24,988 nt of DNA from Zoopage sp. CT-All (taxonomy: Eukaryota; Zoopagomycota; Zoopagomycetes; Zoopagales; Zoopagaceae). A program made the translations under genes and the position numbers. Positions 8,672 to 17,411 of the stretch are shown here, piece after piece (the stretch's first letter is position 1; every line of letters begins with the position of its first letter). The notes under the pieces were generated by a model. That model saw only the letters and a list, made by a program, of their open reading frames with translations, did no database searches and was not told the origin of the DNA. The stretch is taken from the NCBI GenBank assembly GCA_004114245.1, contig QZWS01000116.1, forward strand, positions 1 to 24,988. The letters are read 5' to 3'.

Positions 8672-9036
8672 GCAAGAAGCGCGATAACGTCAAGGTAAGG
8701 AGCAATGGGGCAAATACAAGGGAGACAGGAAGATCCGGATCGAGTTGAGGGGTGGAACGGCCGGTGCAACAAGGTCAGCCGAATGTTGCACATTTGCCAC
8801 CCCGCGAGATGCTGACAAATCAGTAATTCGTCGACTACTGATACGCACCGTTCAACGGCCGGCCAGACTTGCTAATCAGGCGGGTGACGGTGCGCTCAAG
8901 GTTGGCCAGTCCAGTGCTAGCTCCCCAGTAATGATGCCCACATTCTCAAAGAAATCTCGCTTTATTACGATCAACGATGCACGTAATAGATCATCGAGCA
9001 CTTCTCATTACTACTCCAGCTTCGGCTATTGCGTGA
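8672..9036. other. Intergenic, no gene seen
   Basis: These 365 bp separate two secreted-protein genes on the minus strand. They should hold the promoter of the 303-residue protein and the 3' end signals of the next gene. I see no convincing ORF, RNA gene or repeat here. Confidence 0.6.
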
Positions 9037-9459
9037 TTACTTGGTATACGAGTCAGGTGTACTGGCGCTGGCGTCTCCAGTGGCATCATACGAATCTGTG
9101 GAAGCAGACGTAGAAGCAGCAGCAGTTGCCAGACACGACGGTGTAGCATTGTTTTCCCCGGGAGAACACCCGTTAGGGCACGGCGAAAACGCACTTGGGT
9201 ACTTGCCAGCACCGCCACAGGTGACGATGACGCCGAGCTGTTTGTGACAGCGCAGGGTGCCCTCGGGCTGGTTCTGGCAGATGCCGCCACCCATTCGGCC
9301 TGACTTGGCCGCTCCAGTAGTGCTTCCGTGATCATGGTCACGGCCCTGACCGTGGCCACCGCCTGGGCGGGCGGAAACGAGGGCAGAAGGCGCCGACGTC
9401 CCGAGGAAGACCGCCACGACGGCGACGATAGAGAGAGAGCAGAAGTTGGATAGATACAT
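9037..9459 (-). CDS. Secreted protein with the same six-cysteine domain
   Basis: The product is 140 residues. A signal peptide covers about residues 1-30 (FCSLSIVAVVAVFLG core). A Gly/His-rich linker follows (GGGHGQGRDHDHG), then the cysteine domain at about 57-115 with spacing C-x9-C-x9-C-x12-C-x3-C-x10-C and the words CQNQPEGT, GVIVTC and GGAGKYPSA. The C-terminal tail is rich in Ala, Ser and Thr. The domain is clearly homologous to that in the gene at 7760-8671, but the rest of the two proteins is unrelated. ATG 9459 is chosen because the signal peptide begins there; the frame is open to 9585, into the shared promoter with SF3A2. Confidence 0.82.
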   Translation of the reverse strand: MYLSNFCSLSIVAVVAVFLGTSAPSALVSARPGGGHGQGRDHDHGSTTGAAKSGRMGGGICQNQPEGTLRCHKQLGVIVTCGGAGKYPSAFSPCPNGCSPGENNATPSCLATAAASTSASTDSYDATGDASASTPDSYTK

Positions 9460-9593
9460 GCGTAAAGCGAGATAGAATTGAGGTCGGTAGACAAAAAGAT
9501 GGCGGTAGGTACAAGCGGCGGTCGGGTGGGCAAGCGATTTGTTTGTTGGGAAGAGCCCCAAGACTACCCGTTCGGCCCGCTCCACCGCAATTT
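9460..9593. promoter_or_regulatory. Short divergent promoter region between a secreted-protein gene and SF3A2
   Basis: Only 134 bp separate the two divergent start codons. Both promoters and both 5' leaders must fit here. I see no clear TATA box. Confidence 0.5.
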
Positions 9594-10316
9594 ATGGATT
9601 TCCAGAACCGAGCTGGTTCCAAACCTGGATCAGGCGGACCGGCCGGCGCCGCCGAGGCGCATGCGGACCGCCGCGAACGCCTCCGGAAGCTCGCGCTCGA
9701 AACCATAGACCTGTCCAAGGACCCGTACTTTATGCGGAACCATCTGGGGTCGTATGAGTGCAAGCTGTGTCTGACGCTGCACGGCAACGAGGGCAGCTAC
9801 TTGGCGCACACCCAGGGCAAGAAGCACCAGGCAAATTTGGGAAGGCGAGCGGCACGGGAGGCCGTTGATGGCGGCGTCGCGGGGATGATTGGCGGTGTTG
9901 CGGTGCCCGGCATCGGCAGCAAAATCCAGCCTCCTCTGGCAGCCATTATCAAGAAAAATTTTGTCAAGATTGGCAGGCCGGGATACAAGATCACGAAAAT
10001 CAAGGATCCGTATACGCACCAGCCAGGCCTTTTGTTCCAGATTCAGTACCCGGATATCACCTACTCCGTGACGCCCTATCATCGATTCATGTCGGCGTTT
10101 GAACAGCGCGTCGAGACGCCGCCGCCAAAGGGGTACCAGTTTGTCGTGTTTGCTGCAGAGCCGTACGAGACGGTCGCGTTTAGAATCCAAACGAGGGAAG
10201 TGGATCGAGCGGGCGACGGGTTCTTTACCCACTGGGACTCGGATGCCAAGCAGTACACGCTGCAGTTCTTGTTCAAGACAGCAGCGGATGGCAATGTATC
10301 CATGGATCAATCGTGA
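9594..10316 (+). CDS. SF3A2: Splicing factor 3A subunit 2 (Prp11/SF3a66)
   Basis: SF3A2 is part of the U2 snRNP and helps U2 bind the intron branch region. The 240-residue product begins MDFQNRAGSKPGSGG, the usual family start, followed by RRERLRKLALETIDL and KDPYFMRNHLGSYECKLC. A U1-type C2H2 zinc finger lies at about residues 51-75 (YECKLC...HTQGKKH). The conserved core continues with IGRPGYKITKIKDP, GLLFQIQYPDI, FMSAFEQRVE and the closing FLFKTAADG. It lacks the proline-rich repeats of the human C-terminus, as in yeast Prp11. No introns are needed, although genes nearby are intron-rich. The downstream neighbour on the opposite strand, CSTF1, also acts in pre-mRNA processing. Confidence 0.96.
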   Translation: MDFQNRAGSKPGSGGPAGAAEAHADRRERLRKLALETIDLSKDPYFMRNHLGSYECKLCLTLHGNEGSYLAHTQGKKHQANLGRRAAREAVDGGVAGMIGGVAVPGIGSKIQPPLAAIIKKNFVKIGRPGYKITKIKDPYTHQPGLLFQIQYPDITYSVTPYHRFMSAFEQRVETPPPKGYQFVVFAAEPYETVAFRIQTREVDRAGDGFFTHWDSDAKQYTLQFLFKTAADGNVSMDQS

Positions 10317-10358
10317 TCTCATAGCATTTTGCATGTATTCCATGTCAGCTATTCACCC

Positions 10359-10407
10359 GCTGGACCCTAGTCGCTGGACCCTAGTCGCTGGACCCTAGTC
10401 GCTGGAC
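10359..10407. repeat. 14-bp tandem repeat spanning the CSTF1 stop codon
   Basis: The unit gctggaccctagtc occurs three times in full and once in part with no mismatch between full units. The unit at 10387-10400 contains the CSTF1 stop (minus strand TAG, 10397-10395). The other copies lie in its 3' flank, in the 78 bp between the SF3A2 and CSTF1 stops. Each copy carries the same potential TAG in the same context. Confidence 0.9.
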
Positions 10408-11978
10408 TGGGGAGTCCAGAACCTGGCGCGAAAGTCATCGCCGCACGTTACAACGACGTCATCGACGGGCGATGCCGTGACACAGCGAACCACGTCCTCG
10501 TGCCCTCTCCACTTGGTCACCATTGTTCCCGTCAATGCGTCCCATACCACGATGGAAAACGAAGCCTCGTCCGCACAGAGCACGAAGGCCTCGTCACGCG
10601 TCCAAGCCGCGTTTACGGGATTCCTGCTGTGTGTCGCGCCTTCGTATGATCTTACCGCGCCACGAGCAAGATGGCGCAGATCAAACACCTTTGCACGACT
10701 GTCCCGCCCGCTCGTGAGAATGTAGAATGGCGATACGGGCGCCTGCTGGACCGAAGATACCGCATGCCCGCCGTGTGCACTGGCCACAGTCTGCACAAGG
10801 CGGCCTGACACGGTATCGTAGATGCGCACGAAGCCGTCATCATACGCAGTATAGTACACTCGCGCGTTGTTCGCCCATCTCGCTTGACTCACGCCTCCGC
10901 TTGTTGGCTCGGTGGTCGTGCTGCTCGTGTAGACGCTCATGCTCATCAAGTTCACCACTCGAGGTGCACCGCAACCGCCGTCGCCGCCCACAAGCATGCA
11001 TTCACCGCCAGGATGCACGTCCACCGTCCTTACCGACCCAGAGTCCGCCCATATCACTGCAGGACGCTTGTGCATTGTCCGTGTGAGGTCATATAGATGC
11101 ACTTTTGCATCTGCCCCGGCCGAAGCAACGATGCGGAGAGAAGGGTGAAAGGAAAGGTCATGCACGGGCTCAGTGTGTCCATACAAGGATCGAATGACGG
11201 GCTTGACGCTCGGGTCCATCATGGCGCCGTCTCCCGTATCGGTGGTCGACTTTGTGGAGGGGAAAGACCGCACCCGAGCCACATCGAGGATCTTGATGGA
11301 GGTGTCCGCTGATCCGGTTGCCACATAGCGTCCTACGCGGATTATCAAGCGCCAGCAGAATGTTGCCAGGGGCTATACCATCGAAAGAAAAACGAGAAGT
11401 ACCACAGGGTCCTTTGTGTGTGGCCTTGTATGCTGTTATCATCGCTGGAGGGGACTTGGGCGCTAAGCACGATGAAGTCGGTGCACGGCAGCAGATGGGA
11501 ATGCGCACTTGACCCCTGCACGTCCATGTTGATTCCGACAAGCTTCTCCGATGCAAGAGTCTGAACAAATGATTCGGCGAGACTGCGATCCTCGCTGCCA
11601 TTGGTGGCGTCGGCGCGAATGCCGATTGACGACGCCGGTATGCCGTCGCCATCATCGCTCTCGTTGTCCGATTCAATCACATTCACGGCTGTTGCCGTGC
11701 TCAATGCATCTCCCTCTGATTTAGATATATTCTGAGAGCCCGCGACAGCCTTCTCCTTTGCACCCCTGCCGAGAACGAGGTCCTGCAGGTCGTCGGATGG
11801 GAGGACAGACACGTCAGCGCCGGTGCGCTGCCGGACGACCATGGCCAGATCACCGTGTCCATAGGATACCAGCTGCCTATGCGGATATTACTCTGGCGAT
11901 ACTCTGCGAGGGATGGTACGCGACGATGAGGCGGATGGTTTCGCCTTTTGGGTCCATGAGATGGCGGATGTCAGCCAT
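10395..11978 (-). CDS. CSTF1: Cleavage stimulation factor subunit 1 (CstF-50), WD40 protein
   Basis: CstF-50 belongs to the complex that binds downstream elements during 3' cleavage of pre-mRNA. Minus-strand exons 11978-11920, 11876-11509, 11432-11379 and 11332-10395 give 472 residues. The introns are 43, 76 and 46 nt. The N-terminal helical dimerisation segment is visible (RLIVAQLVSYGHGDLAMVV), followed by an acidic linker, then WD40 repeats from about residue 145: [31 protein letters not shown] (joined across the last intron), YGHTEPVHDLSFHP and the closing CGDDFRARFW, which is typical of this family. The start at 11978 has an alternative in-frame ATG at 11957. The stop codon lies inside a 14-bp tandem repeat. 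Confidence 0.93.
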
Positions 11979-12397
11979 GTCACTGCCCCTGACACCAGAC
12001 GACCTTGCCACACATGTTGCCAAGCACCGAGCATAGCAATAGCGCTGTGCTTTGTGATTGCTATGCTGCTGTCTACAGTGTATTTAATAGCCGGCTGCTA
12101 TGCCATAGTCAATGCATTTGCATATACAGATGCACACTCCGCCCTGCACTCCGCCTGCCTCGGCGCAGTGCAGGCAGCGAGTTCATCGCCAGATTCTGCC
12201 TGCTGGGAACCGAGCCATCTGATCGGCAATATAGGCAGCCGACAAGAGGCACAAGCCCAATTCATGCAAATCCTTTTGTTCCCGCGGAAAACTCCGATTG
12301 TTCCCTTCGCGCCGCTTTCCCTCCTCGCGAGCATTGCCCCATCACTGCCACCGCCACCGCCACCGCCACACGAGATCGTGACCAGCTCCGCACAGCT
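11979..12397. other. Intergenic region with a short CCGCCA repeat
   Basis: These 419 bp separate the divergent CSTF1 and RING-like genes and should hold both promoters. A ccgcca hexamer repeat of about four units lies at 12348-12369, just before the downstream start codon, probably in the 5' leader. A frame is open through part of the region but shows no protein-like conservation. Confidence 0.55.
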
Positions 12398-12805
12398 ATG
12401 TACCTAGCCCTCTGCTCCATGCTCAAGCGCCTATGCTGCTTTGGCGCCTCCTCCTGCCGCCACCGAACACGGCGCACCCATCCAATGCCGCCCTTGCACG
12501 GCCCAGCGGACGACATGGAAAGCGACTTTTACCACCCCAGCCTCGACATATCCCAGTCGCAGCTTAGACGTCGCATGAAATGCTGCGTGCGGTGCAAAAA
12601 GAAAGTGCAGCAGCGTCCTGGTCTCATCACCGTGTTCGTGGCCTGCGGTATGTCCATGCCTCCCTGAGATCCAATTGCTTATCATGCAAACACAGGCCAC
12701 GCTTTTTGCCATCGCTGTGCATGGCATGTGGAAAAGTTCTGGCACTCGAGGTGTGCCTGTTCCTCGGAGGCCCGGCATCTGCCTGTTCGGCCTGCCATAG
12801 CATGA
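12398..12805 (+). CDS. Small RING-like zinc-binding protein
   Basis: Exons 12398-12647 and 12696-12805, around a 48-nt intron (GTATGT...CACAG), encode 119 residues. The C-terminal half has the cysteine/histidine order C-x2-C-x15-C-x-H-x2-C-x2-C (CVRC, then ACGHAFCHRC), followed by a C-x-C pair about 12 residues on. This matches the first six ligands of a RING finger, while the last pair is tighter than the usual C-x2-C. The splice joins ACG to HAFCHRC exactly inside the zinc motif, supporting the intron. The N-terminal 65 residues are basic and otherwise featureless, and the start could also be ATG 12419. A ubiquitin-ligase role is possible but unproven; I do not recognise the family. Confidence 0.7.
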
Positions 12806-13077
12806 GGGACAGTTTCCGAGATTTTCAGATGCCTCCGCGGAGTGTGTACATCATTCAGTTTAAAAGTCCCGTTGCCCGAAACGCTTTGGTCGGGCCGATA
12901 TCTATGTGTAGTAGGAGCTGCCCGTGCACTGTTACAGCAGGCAGGGCCAGCGATATGTATGCTTCCCACCAGACTTGGCCCGCATGGCATGCCTCACAAT
13001 CTCAACGCCTCCTTGCAATGACATGCAACACATATGGCCGCATAGACTGTCAATCGCGCAGTCGATTAAAAAAATAC

Positions 13078-14769
13078 ATGCGCCTGCTCACCTGGAATGT
13101 CAATGGCGTCGCGTCCCTTCGATTCTATCATCCATGGACCCTTACGCCTTCTTCACGAGAAATTCTCGAAATCCTGGACGCAGACATTGTCTGCTTTCAG
13201 GAGGTCAAATCGGGTCGCGCTCGGCTGATCGAAGCCGGCTGGGCGCAGATCGATGGCGGCGGCTGGCGTACATACTACAGCATTGGGCGGCGGAAGCCCG
13301 CCTATGCCGGCGTTTGCTTTCTGGTGCGAGATCGTGTGGAGGTCGTTGCGGTCCACGAGGGCTTATCGGGATGCTTGGAGGCGCTGTGCGCGGACGACTT
13401 GGCCGCCAGCAGCGACGATCAATCCCGAGAACTGTTCAGTCAGGTTACAGCAAGCATTGCACGCATTGCCGAGCTCGATGCAGAAGGTCGATGTGTTGTG
13501 TTGCATCTGGCGGCCGTCACGATAATCGGCGTGTACTGCCCGCATGCGGCGGATGATGCACGCTTGGGCGACCTTGTACTCTACCTCCGCGGCATCCAGC
13601 TCCTCGCATATCTCATGCGATCGTGCTTCGGCCGCGAGGTTATCGTGATGGGAGATTTAAACGTTGCACATACTCCTCTGGACCACTGCGACCCAAGTAA
13701 ATCGATTAAAGACTATGGACTGGCCGAGTTTGGCGACCTTCCGACGAGGAAGTGGATGACCAAAGTGACCGAGGACGCCGGAGCTGGCGCGCTTGTGGAT
13801 GTATACAGAAGACTGCACCCGGGAAAGGCCGAGATGTACACGTGCTGGAATACTCTCATTGATGCCCGAACAGCCAATTTTGGCGCCCGGATCGATTACA
13901 TTTTGGCAACGCATGGGCTTGTCGATGGGATCAAGGAGTGTGAGGTGCTGCAAGACATCAAGGGGAGCGACCACTGCCCCGTTGCCTGTATAATCGATGC
14001 GAGTCTACTGCCAGTCATGACTAGTTCCCTTGAGCGATGGGACGCCTTTATCACCAGCGGACCTAGTCTCGACACGCCGGATTCGTGGAATGAGTGTAGT
14101 AGGCGACAGACCTCGCTTAAGGCTTTCCTGGGAGCTGGAGGTACACAAAAATCGGCGACCTGTGGTGCCACACAGGCGGACCCATCTCGAGAAATAAACG
14201 ATTTGACATCGTCGACAAACGAGAGTGGTCCGCTGTCGTTTGAGTGCAAGCCAGAGTTGGAGAAGCGAGGCTCAGACGCCGAGAAGAAACGAAAAGCTCC
14301 GCCAACTACATCCACAAAAGGCAAAAGCGGATCAGCCCATGCTGGAAAGCAAGCAACACTGTCGTCGTTTTTCAAGTCCAAACCTCTGGAGGAGCGCCAC
14401 TCAAGTGAGACTGATAATAGTACAGGTCAGGTTAGTGAGCTGATCCTTGGCGAGCTCTCACCACAGGATCGAGACGCCGTGTTGGAGGCGCTGGCTGAGG
14501 ATGCGTCGCTGCCTCCTTACAAATTCACAAAGCTTGACAACGATGCGACACAGAAAGCAGCAGAAAGTTGGCGCAGCGTATTTCGACAGCCAGACATTCC
14601 ACAATGCCACGTACACCACGAGCCAGGGCGTCCATTTACGGTTAATAAGCGCGGTATGAACCAAGGGCGCAAATTTTATTTATGTTCGCGGCCCGTCGGA
14701 CCCAAAGCAGAAGATGGCGGGTATGGCGAGCATCGCTGTGACTTCTTTGCATGGGCTAGGAATAAATAA
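13078..14769 (+). CDS. APE2: AP endonuclease 2 with PIP box and GRF zinc finger
   Basis: APE2/Apn2 cleaves abasic sites and has 3' phosphodiesterase and exonuclease activity in nuclear base-excision repair. The 563-residue single-exon product has the exonuclease-endonuclease-phosphatase fold at about residues 1-310: WNVNG near the start, catalytic QEVK (41-44), YCPHA near 151, GDLN (192-195), RIDYIL, and SDHCP with Asp298-His299. After a low-complexity linker comes a PCNA-interaction box QATLSSFF at 425-432, then a GRF zinc finger from Cys510 (GRPFTVNKRGMNQGRKFYLC, ending CDFFAWA), which in APE2 binds single-stranded DNA. The domain order is exactly that of the family. The frame is open upstream to 12580, but it overlaps the RING-like gene and lacks homology, so I start at the MRLLTWNVNG methionine. 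Confidence 0.95.
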   Translation: MRLLTWNVNGVASLRFYHPWTLTPSSREILEILDADIVCFQEVKSGRARLIEAGWAQIDGGGWRTYYSIGRRKPAYAGVCFLVRDRVEVVAVHEGLSGCLEALCADDLAASSDDQSRELFSQVTASIARIAELDAEGRCVVLHLAAVTIIGVYCPHAADDARLGDLVLYLRGIQLLAYLMRSCFGREVIVMGDLNVAHTPLDHCDPSKSIKDYGLAEFGDLPTRKWMTKVTEDAGAGALVDVYRRLHPGKAEMYTCWNTLIDARTANFGARIDYILATHGLVDGIKECEVLQDIKGSDHCPVACIIDASLLPVMTSSLERWDAFITSGPSLDTPDSWNECSRRQTSLKAFLGAGGTQKSATCGATQADPSREINDLTSSTNESGPLSFECKPELEKRGSDAEKKRKAPPTTSTKGKSGSAHAGKQATLSSFFKSKPLEERHSSETDNSTGQVSELILGELSPQDRDAVLEALAEDASLPPYKFTKLDNDATQKAAESWRSVFRQPDIPQCHVHHEPGRPFTVNKRGMNQGRKFYLCSRPVGPKAEDGGYGEHRCDFFAWARNK

Positions 14770-14915
14770 TAAAGGGCTGATTACATGATCAGCGATCAGG
14801 GTCAGGCGGTGATGCACTGATGTAATCTCCGATGGTTTAAATTCTAATCCACACGCCACTGCAATTTACTGACCCCTTACCCCTCCCATCACCCCGCAAG
14901 TATAGTTCATTGCTT

Positions 14916-15621
14916 ATGAGTACCTTCAGCCCTTCTCTGTCCGTTTTTCCCTCCAAGCCGCGACAGCGCACGCGCTCAGTCGCCTTTCAAATGGCCAGTA
15001 AGTCAATCATTACATCTTCCTTGCATATCCTGCCTTGCAGTATCATTGGCAGCCAAATCCCGCAATGTTGTTCCCGTTGCTACTCCAAATACACCCCTAC
15101 CTTCAACTCCCCGGCCTAGTATGACTCCCAGCAACATTGTAGCTACTGTAGTCACGCCGCCGCCAACACCAGACGCACCGCCTATCACGATCTACGCCAC
15201 ACCGCTGCCTCCACCGCTGGAGGAGTACGCACACCATATTCTCCGCGCAACCAGGCCCAACCTCTCCGTGTACCTCACCGCGCTCGTCTTGCTCACTCGT
15301 CTGGCGCAGCGAATGCCGCCGACAGCACGCGGGGGAGCCTGCACCCCACACCGCGTTTTGCTGACCTCGCTGATCATCGCCGACAAACTCACACACGACG
15401 CGCCCATTGGGTGCCCTGGGTGGGCGCTGGCAGTGCCACGGGTGATGTGCTATAGCGGCGATGCGCGGCAGGTGGTAGAAATGGAGCGGCAGATGCTGGG
15501 AATGCTGGACTGGGACGTTGTGGTGCGTGAGGACGATATTGAGGAGATGCTGGGCGAGGTAGGAAAGGGCAATGGCGACGGAGGAGTTCAGATAGACCAG
15601 CCTGAGCGGCTGAGCGAGTAG
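14916..15621 (+). CDS. PHO80/PCL-type cyclin
   Basis: This protein would bind a Pho85-like cyclin-dependent kinase. Exons 14916-14997 and 15041-15621 (intron 43 nt, GTAAGT...TGCAG) encode 220 residues. The N-terminal third is disordered and rich in Thr-Pro/Ser-Pro sites (TPNTPLPSTPRPSMTPS). The cyclin box follows at about residues 90-195: YAHHILRATRPNLSVYLTAL, RVLLTSLIIADKLTHDAP and VVEMERQMLGMLDWDVVV, matching the PCL/PHO80 pattern of a Leu-rich helix, an A(D/N)K motif and the closing LDWD. The protein continuation at 15041 has no ATG near the conserved part, which supports the upstream exon. Its last 34 bases overlap the end of GEP4 on the other strand. Confidence 0.85.
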
Positions 15622-16355
15622 ACGTTGTCCGGTAACATGTGTCGTCGACTATAAATGTACTGATGCTCGTAATCTCGGATCCACGCAGCGACGCGATTAT
15701 CGCCCTCGGCAGTGATGATGTCCCATGCCAAGATCGACACGGCGGATATTCTGTTTGCATATACAACATCAGTAAATAACCTGTCGCCAATGACGGCGAT
15801 TTGCTGGGCTGTGGTGCTTGGGAAATGGGCTAGGAGGTATTCTGCACCAGCAGGTTTCTTGGCACGGTAAGTCAGATGCTGCCGGTGAAACAGGTAGAAT
15901 AGAGGCGCACCTTGGTGCCGTGACTAAGAACGGGGAACTCCAATCCCTTTTCCAGCTCCTTGGCGCGGGAATGGTCTGGATCATCACTACTCCCGGCCGA
16001 ATTGGACACCACGCAGATTCGGCCATCAAACACGCGACGAAACTCATCGAGTCGTCCCTATCATTCCATCCACCGTTGCTACGACAATGCGAGGTAACGT
16101 GTGAACGCACTTTGAAAGGTGGATGCACGATTGAGCTGTAGGGCGCAGTGATACAATTGTCCTTGTCAAACGCGACGGCGCGAACGCCACAGCGGCCCAG
16201 CCTGTTTACATCGACGTCGCCCACATCTAGGCCTCAATCATTCACCCCCATAGCGGTCATGCTGCACCTTTGACTATAAACTGCGGGATGAGCAGCGCCG
16301 GCTTGCTCAGGATATCTCCGATGCAGCGCAGGGCCGGGATGTTCAGAATCTGCAT
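15588..16355 (-). CDS. GEP4: Mitochondrial phosphatidylglycerophosphatase Gep4
   Basis: Gep4 dephosphorylates phosphatidylglycerophosphate at the inner mitochondrial membrane, a step of cardiolipin synthesis. Minus-strand exons 16355-16268, 16226-16111, 16057-15911 and 15857-15588 give 206 residues (yeast 185). Introns are 41, 53 and 53 nt. HAD-family motifs are intact after splicing: FDKDNCITAPY with nucleophile Asp50 and Asp52, VVSNSAGSSDDP, the lysine motif HGTKKPAG (formed across the last intron), and VIGDRLFTDV. The N-terminus (ILSKPALLIPQFIVKDV) resembles the short targeting/membrane-associating segment of the family. The start codon is only 31 bp from that of divergent SNF8. The last codons overlap the 3' end of the cyclin gene; the C-terminal 20 residues are the least certain part. 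Confidence 0.92.
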
Positions 16356-16386
16356 TTTGGCCAAAGCAGGCTCCCAGCCCATCGCC
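16356..16386. promoter_or_regulatory. 31-bp gap between divergent GEP4 and SNF8 start codons
   Basis: Conserved reading frames start on both sides (MQILNIPALRC on the minus strand, MQRRVGIAGLQ on the plus strand), leaving 31 bp between ATGs. A normal pair of promoters and leaders does not fit, so some initiation elements probably lie within coding sequence or the first introns. Confidence 0.7.
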
Positions 16387-17307
16387 ATGCAACGCCGAGT
16401 GGGCATCGCCGGCCTCCAGCGCCAGCTCCACCAAAAAGTACCAAGGCTTGCGTCACGAGTGCAGCATTACACAAACACCCTAGGAGCAATTCCGGGAGAC
16501 AGGAGAGGCGCTGAACGCGGCACAGATCGAGCACCTCACGCACCAGCTCTCCCTCTTTCGCCACCACCTGGAGCGCTTCATCCGCCACCACGCAGAAGAC
16601 ATCCGCCGCGACCCAATCCTGCGCGACCGGTTCCATGAGATGTGCCGTATTGTTGGCGTCGACCCGCTCGCGGGCGGCACACGACCTGGAAGCGGTGGCG
16701 GATGGCTGGCCGCCGTACTGGGTGGCAGCTACCAGAGATTTTACAACGAGCTCGCAGTGCAAGTCCTCGAAGCGTGCCGGGACGAGTCGGGCGGTGGCGG
16801 GTGGATGCTGCTGGGGGAAGTGACGCGCCGCGTGCGTCGCCAACGTGGCTCCAATGGTGCCGATATCACTCCCGATGATATCGTGCTCGCGATCAAGGCG
16901 CTCGCGCCTCTCGGATCCGGGTACGACGTTGTTGTACAGCAGCCGGCACTGGGTCGGGGTGCGCCGCAGGAGAAAGAAGCGTGGGTTGTGCGCATAAAGC
17001 CCGAAGCCAGCCTTAGACCGGACACACTGCCTGTCATTGACCTGGCCAGGGTGAGTGGCGTCCCGAGTCTGTCTATGATGTATTGAGGAGCTGATGTAGG
17101 ACAAGGGATGGGTTACGGTGGAAGAGGTGGCCACACGACTGGCATGGAGCACAGCCCGGGCGCAATCCTGTCTCGTAAGTCGCCGCAATGCGTTGCCACG
17201 CTGATGGTGATTAGGCCCAGATGGAGGCGTCGCAGTCGTGCTGGATTGACACGCAGGCCACCCCCACCGCGTACTGGGTCCTGGCGTTGTGCGCCAAGTA
17301 CTTTTAA
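16387..17307 (+). CDS. SNF8: ESCRT-II subunit Vps22/Snf8 (EAP30)
   Basis: Vps22 is the core subunit of ESCRT-II, which bridges ESCRT-I and ESCRT-III when ubiquitinated cargo is sorted into multivesicular endosomes. Exons 16387-16437, 16484-17050, 17100-17174 and 17215-17307 give 261 residues (human 258). Introns are 46, 49 and 40 nt. The N-terminus MQRRVGIAGLQRQLHQK is the usual family opening. Then come a long helical region (LSLFRHHLERFIRHHAEDI), the strongly conserved MCRIVGVDPLA, FYNELAVQVLEACR, the first winged helix, and the second winged helix KGWVTVEEVATRLAW ending TAYWVLALCAKYF. A Gly-rich insert (GGTRPGSGGG) follows VDPLA. It shares a 31-bp start gap with GEP4, and VPS25 lies 770 bp downstream on the same strand. 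Confidence 0.95.
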
Positions 17308-17411
17308 GCAGCTGATATTGCACATTGCACACGGGCACGGCTCTGCCCATCTACCACCCGCGTTGACCGCACATCACTCTCGCCACCAGACGCTCTCTAC
17401 ACCACGCAAAG

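Noticed and set aside
7785-8687. 300-codon open frame on the plus strand
   Set aside because: It is antisense to the secreted glycoprotein. Its repeats (LVLDEVALVLDKV) are the minisatellite read backwards, and it has no signal peptide or known domain. The minus-strand protein has a signal peptide and a shared cysteine domain.
12580-13077. N-terminal extension of APE2 by 166 residues
   Set aside because: It would overlap the spliced RING-like gene, lacks homology, and the family starts at MRLLTWNVNG.
16343-17350. 335-codon minus-strand frame
   Set aside because: It is antisense to SNF8, whose spliced product matches the Vps22 family from end to end.
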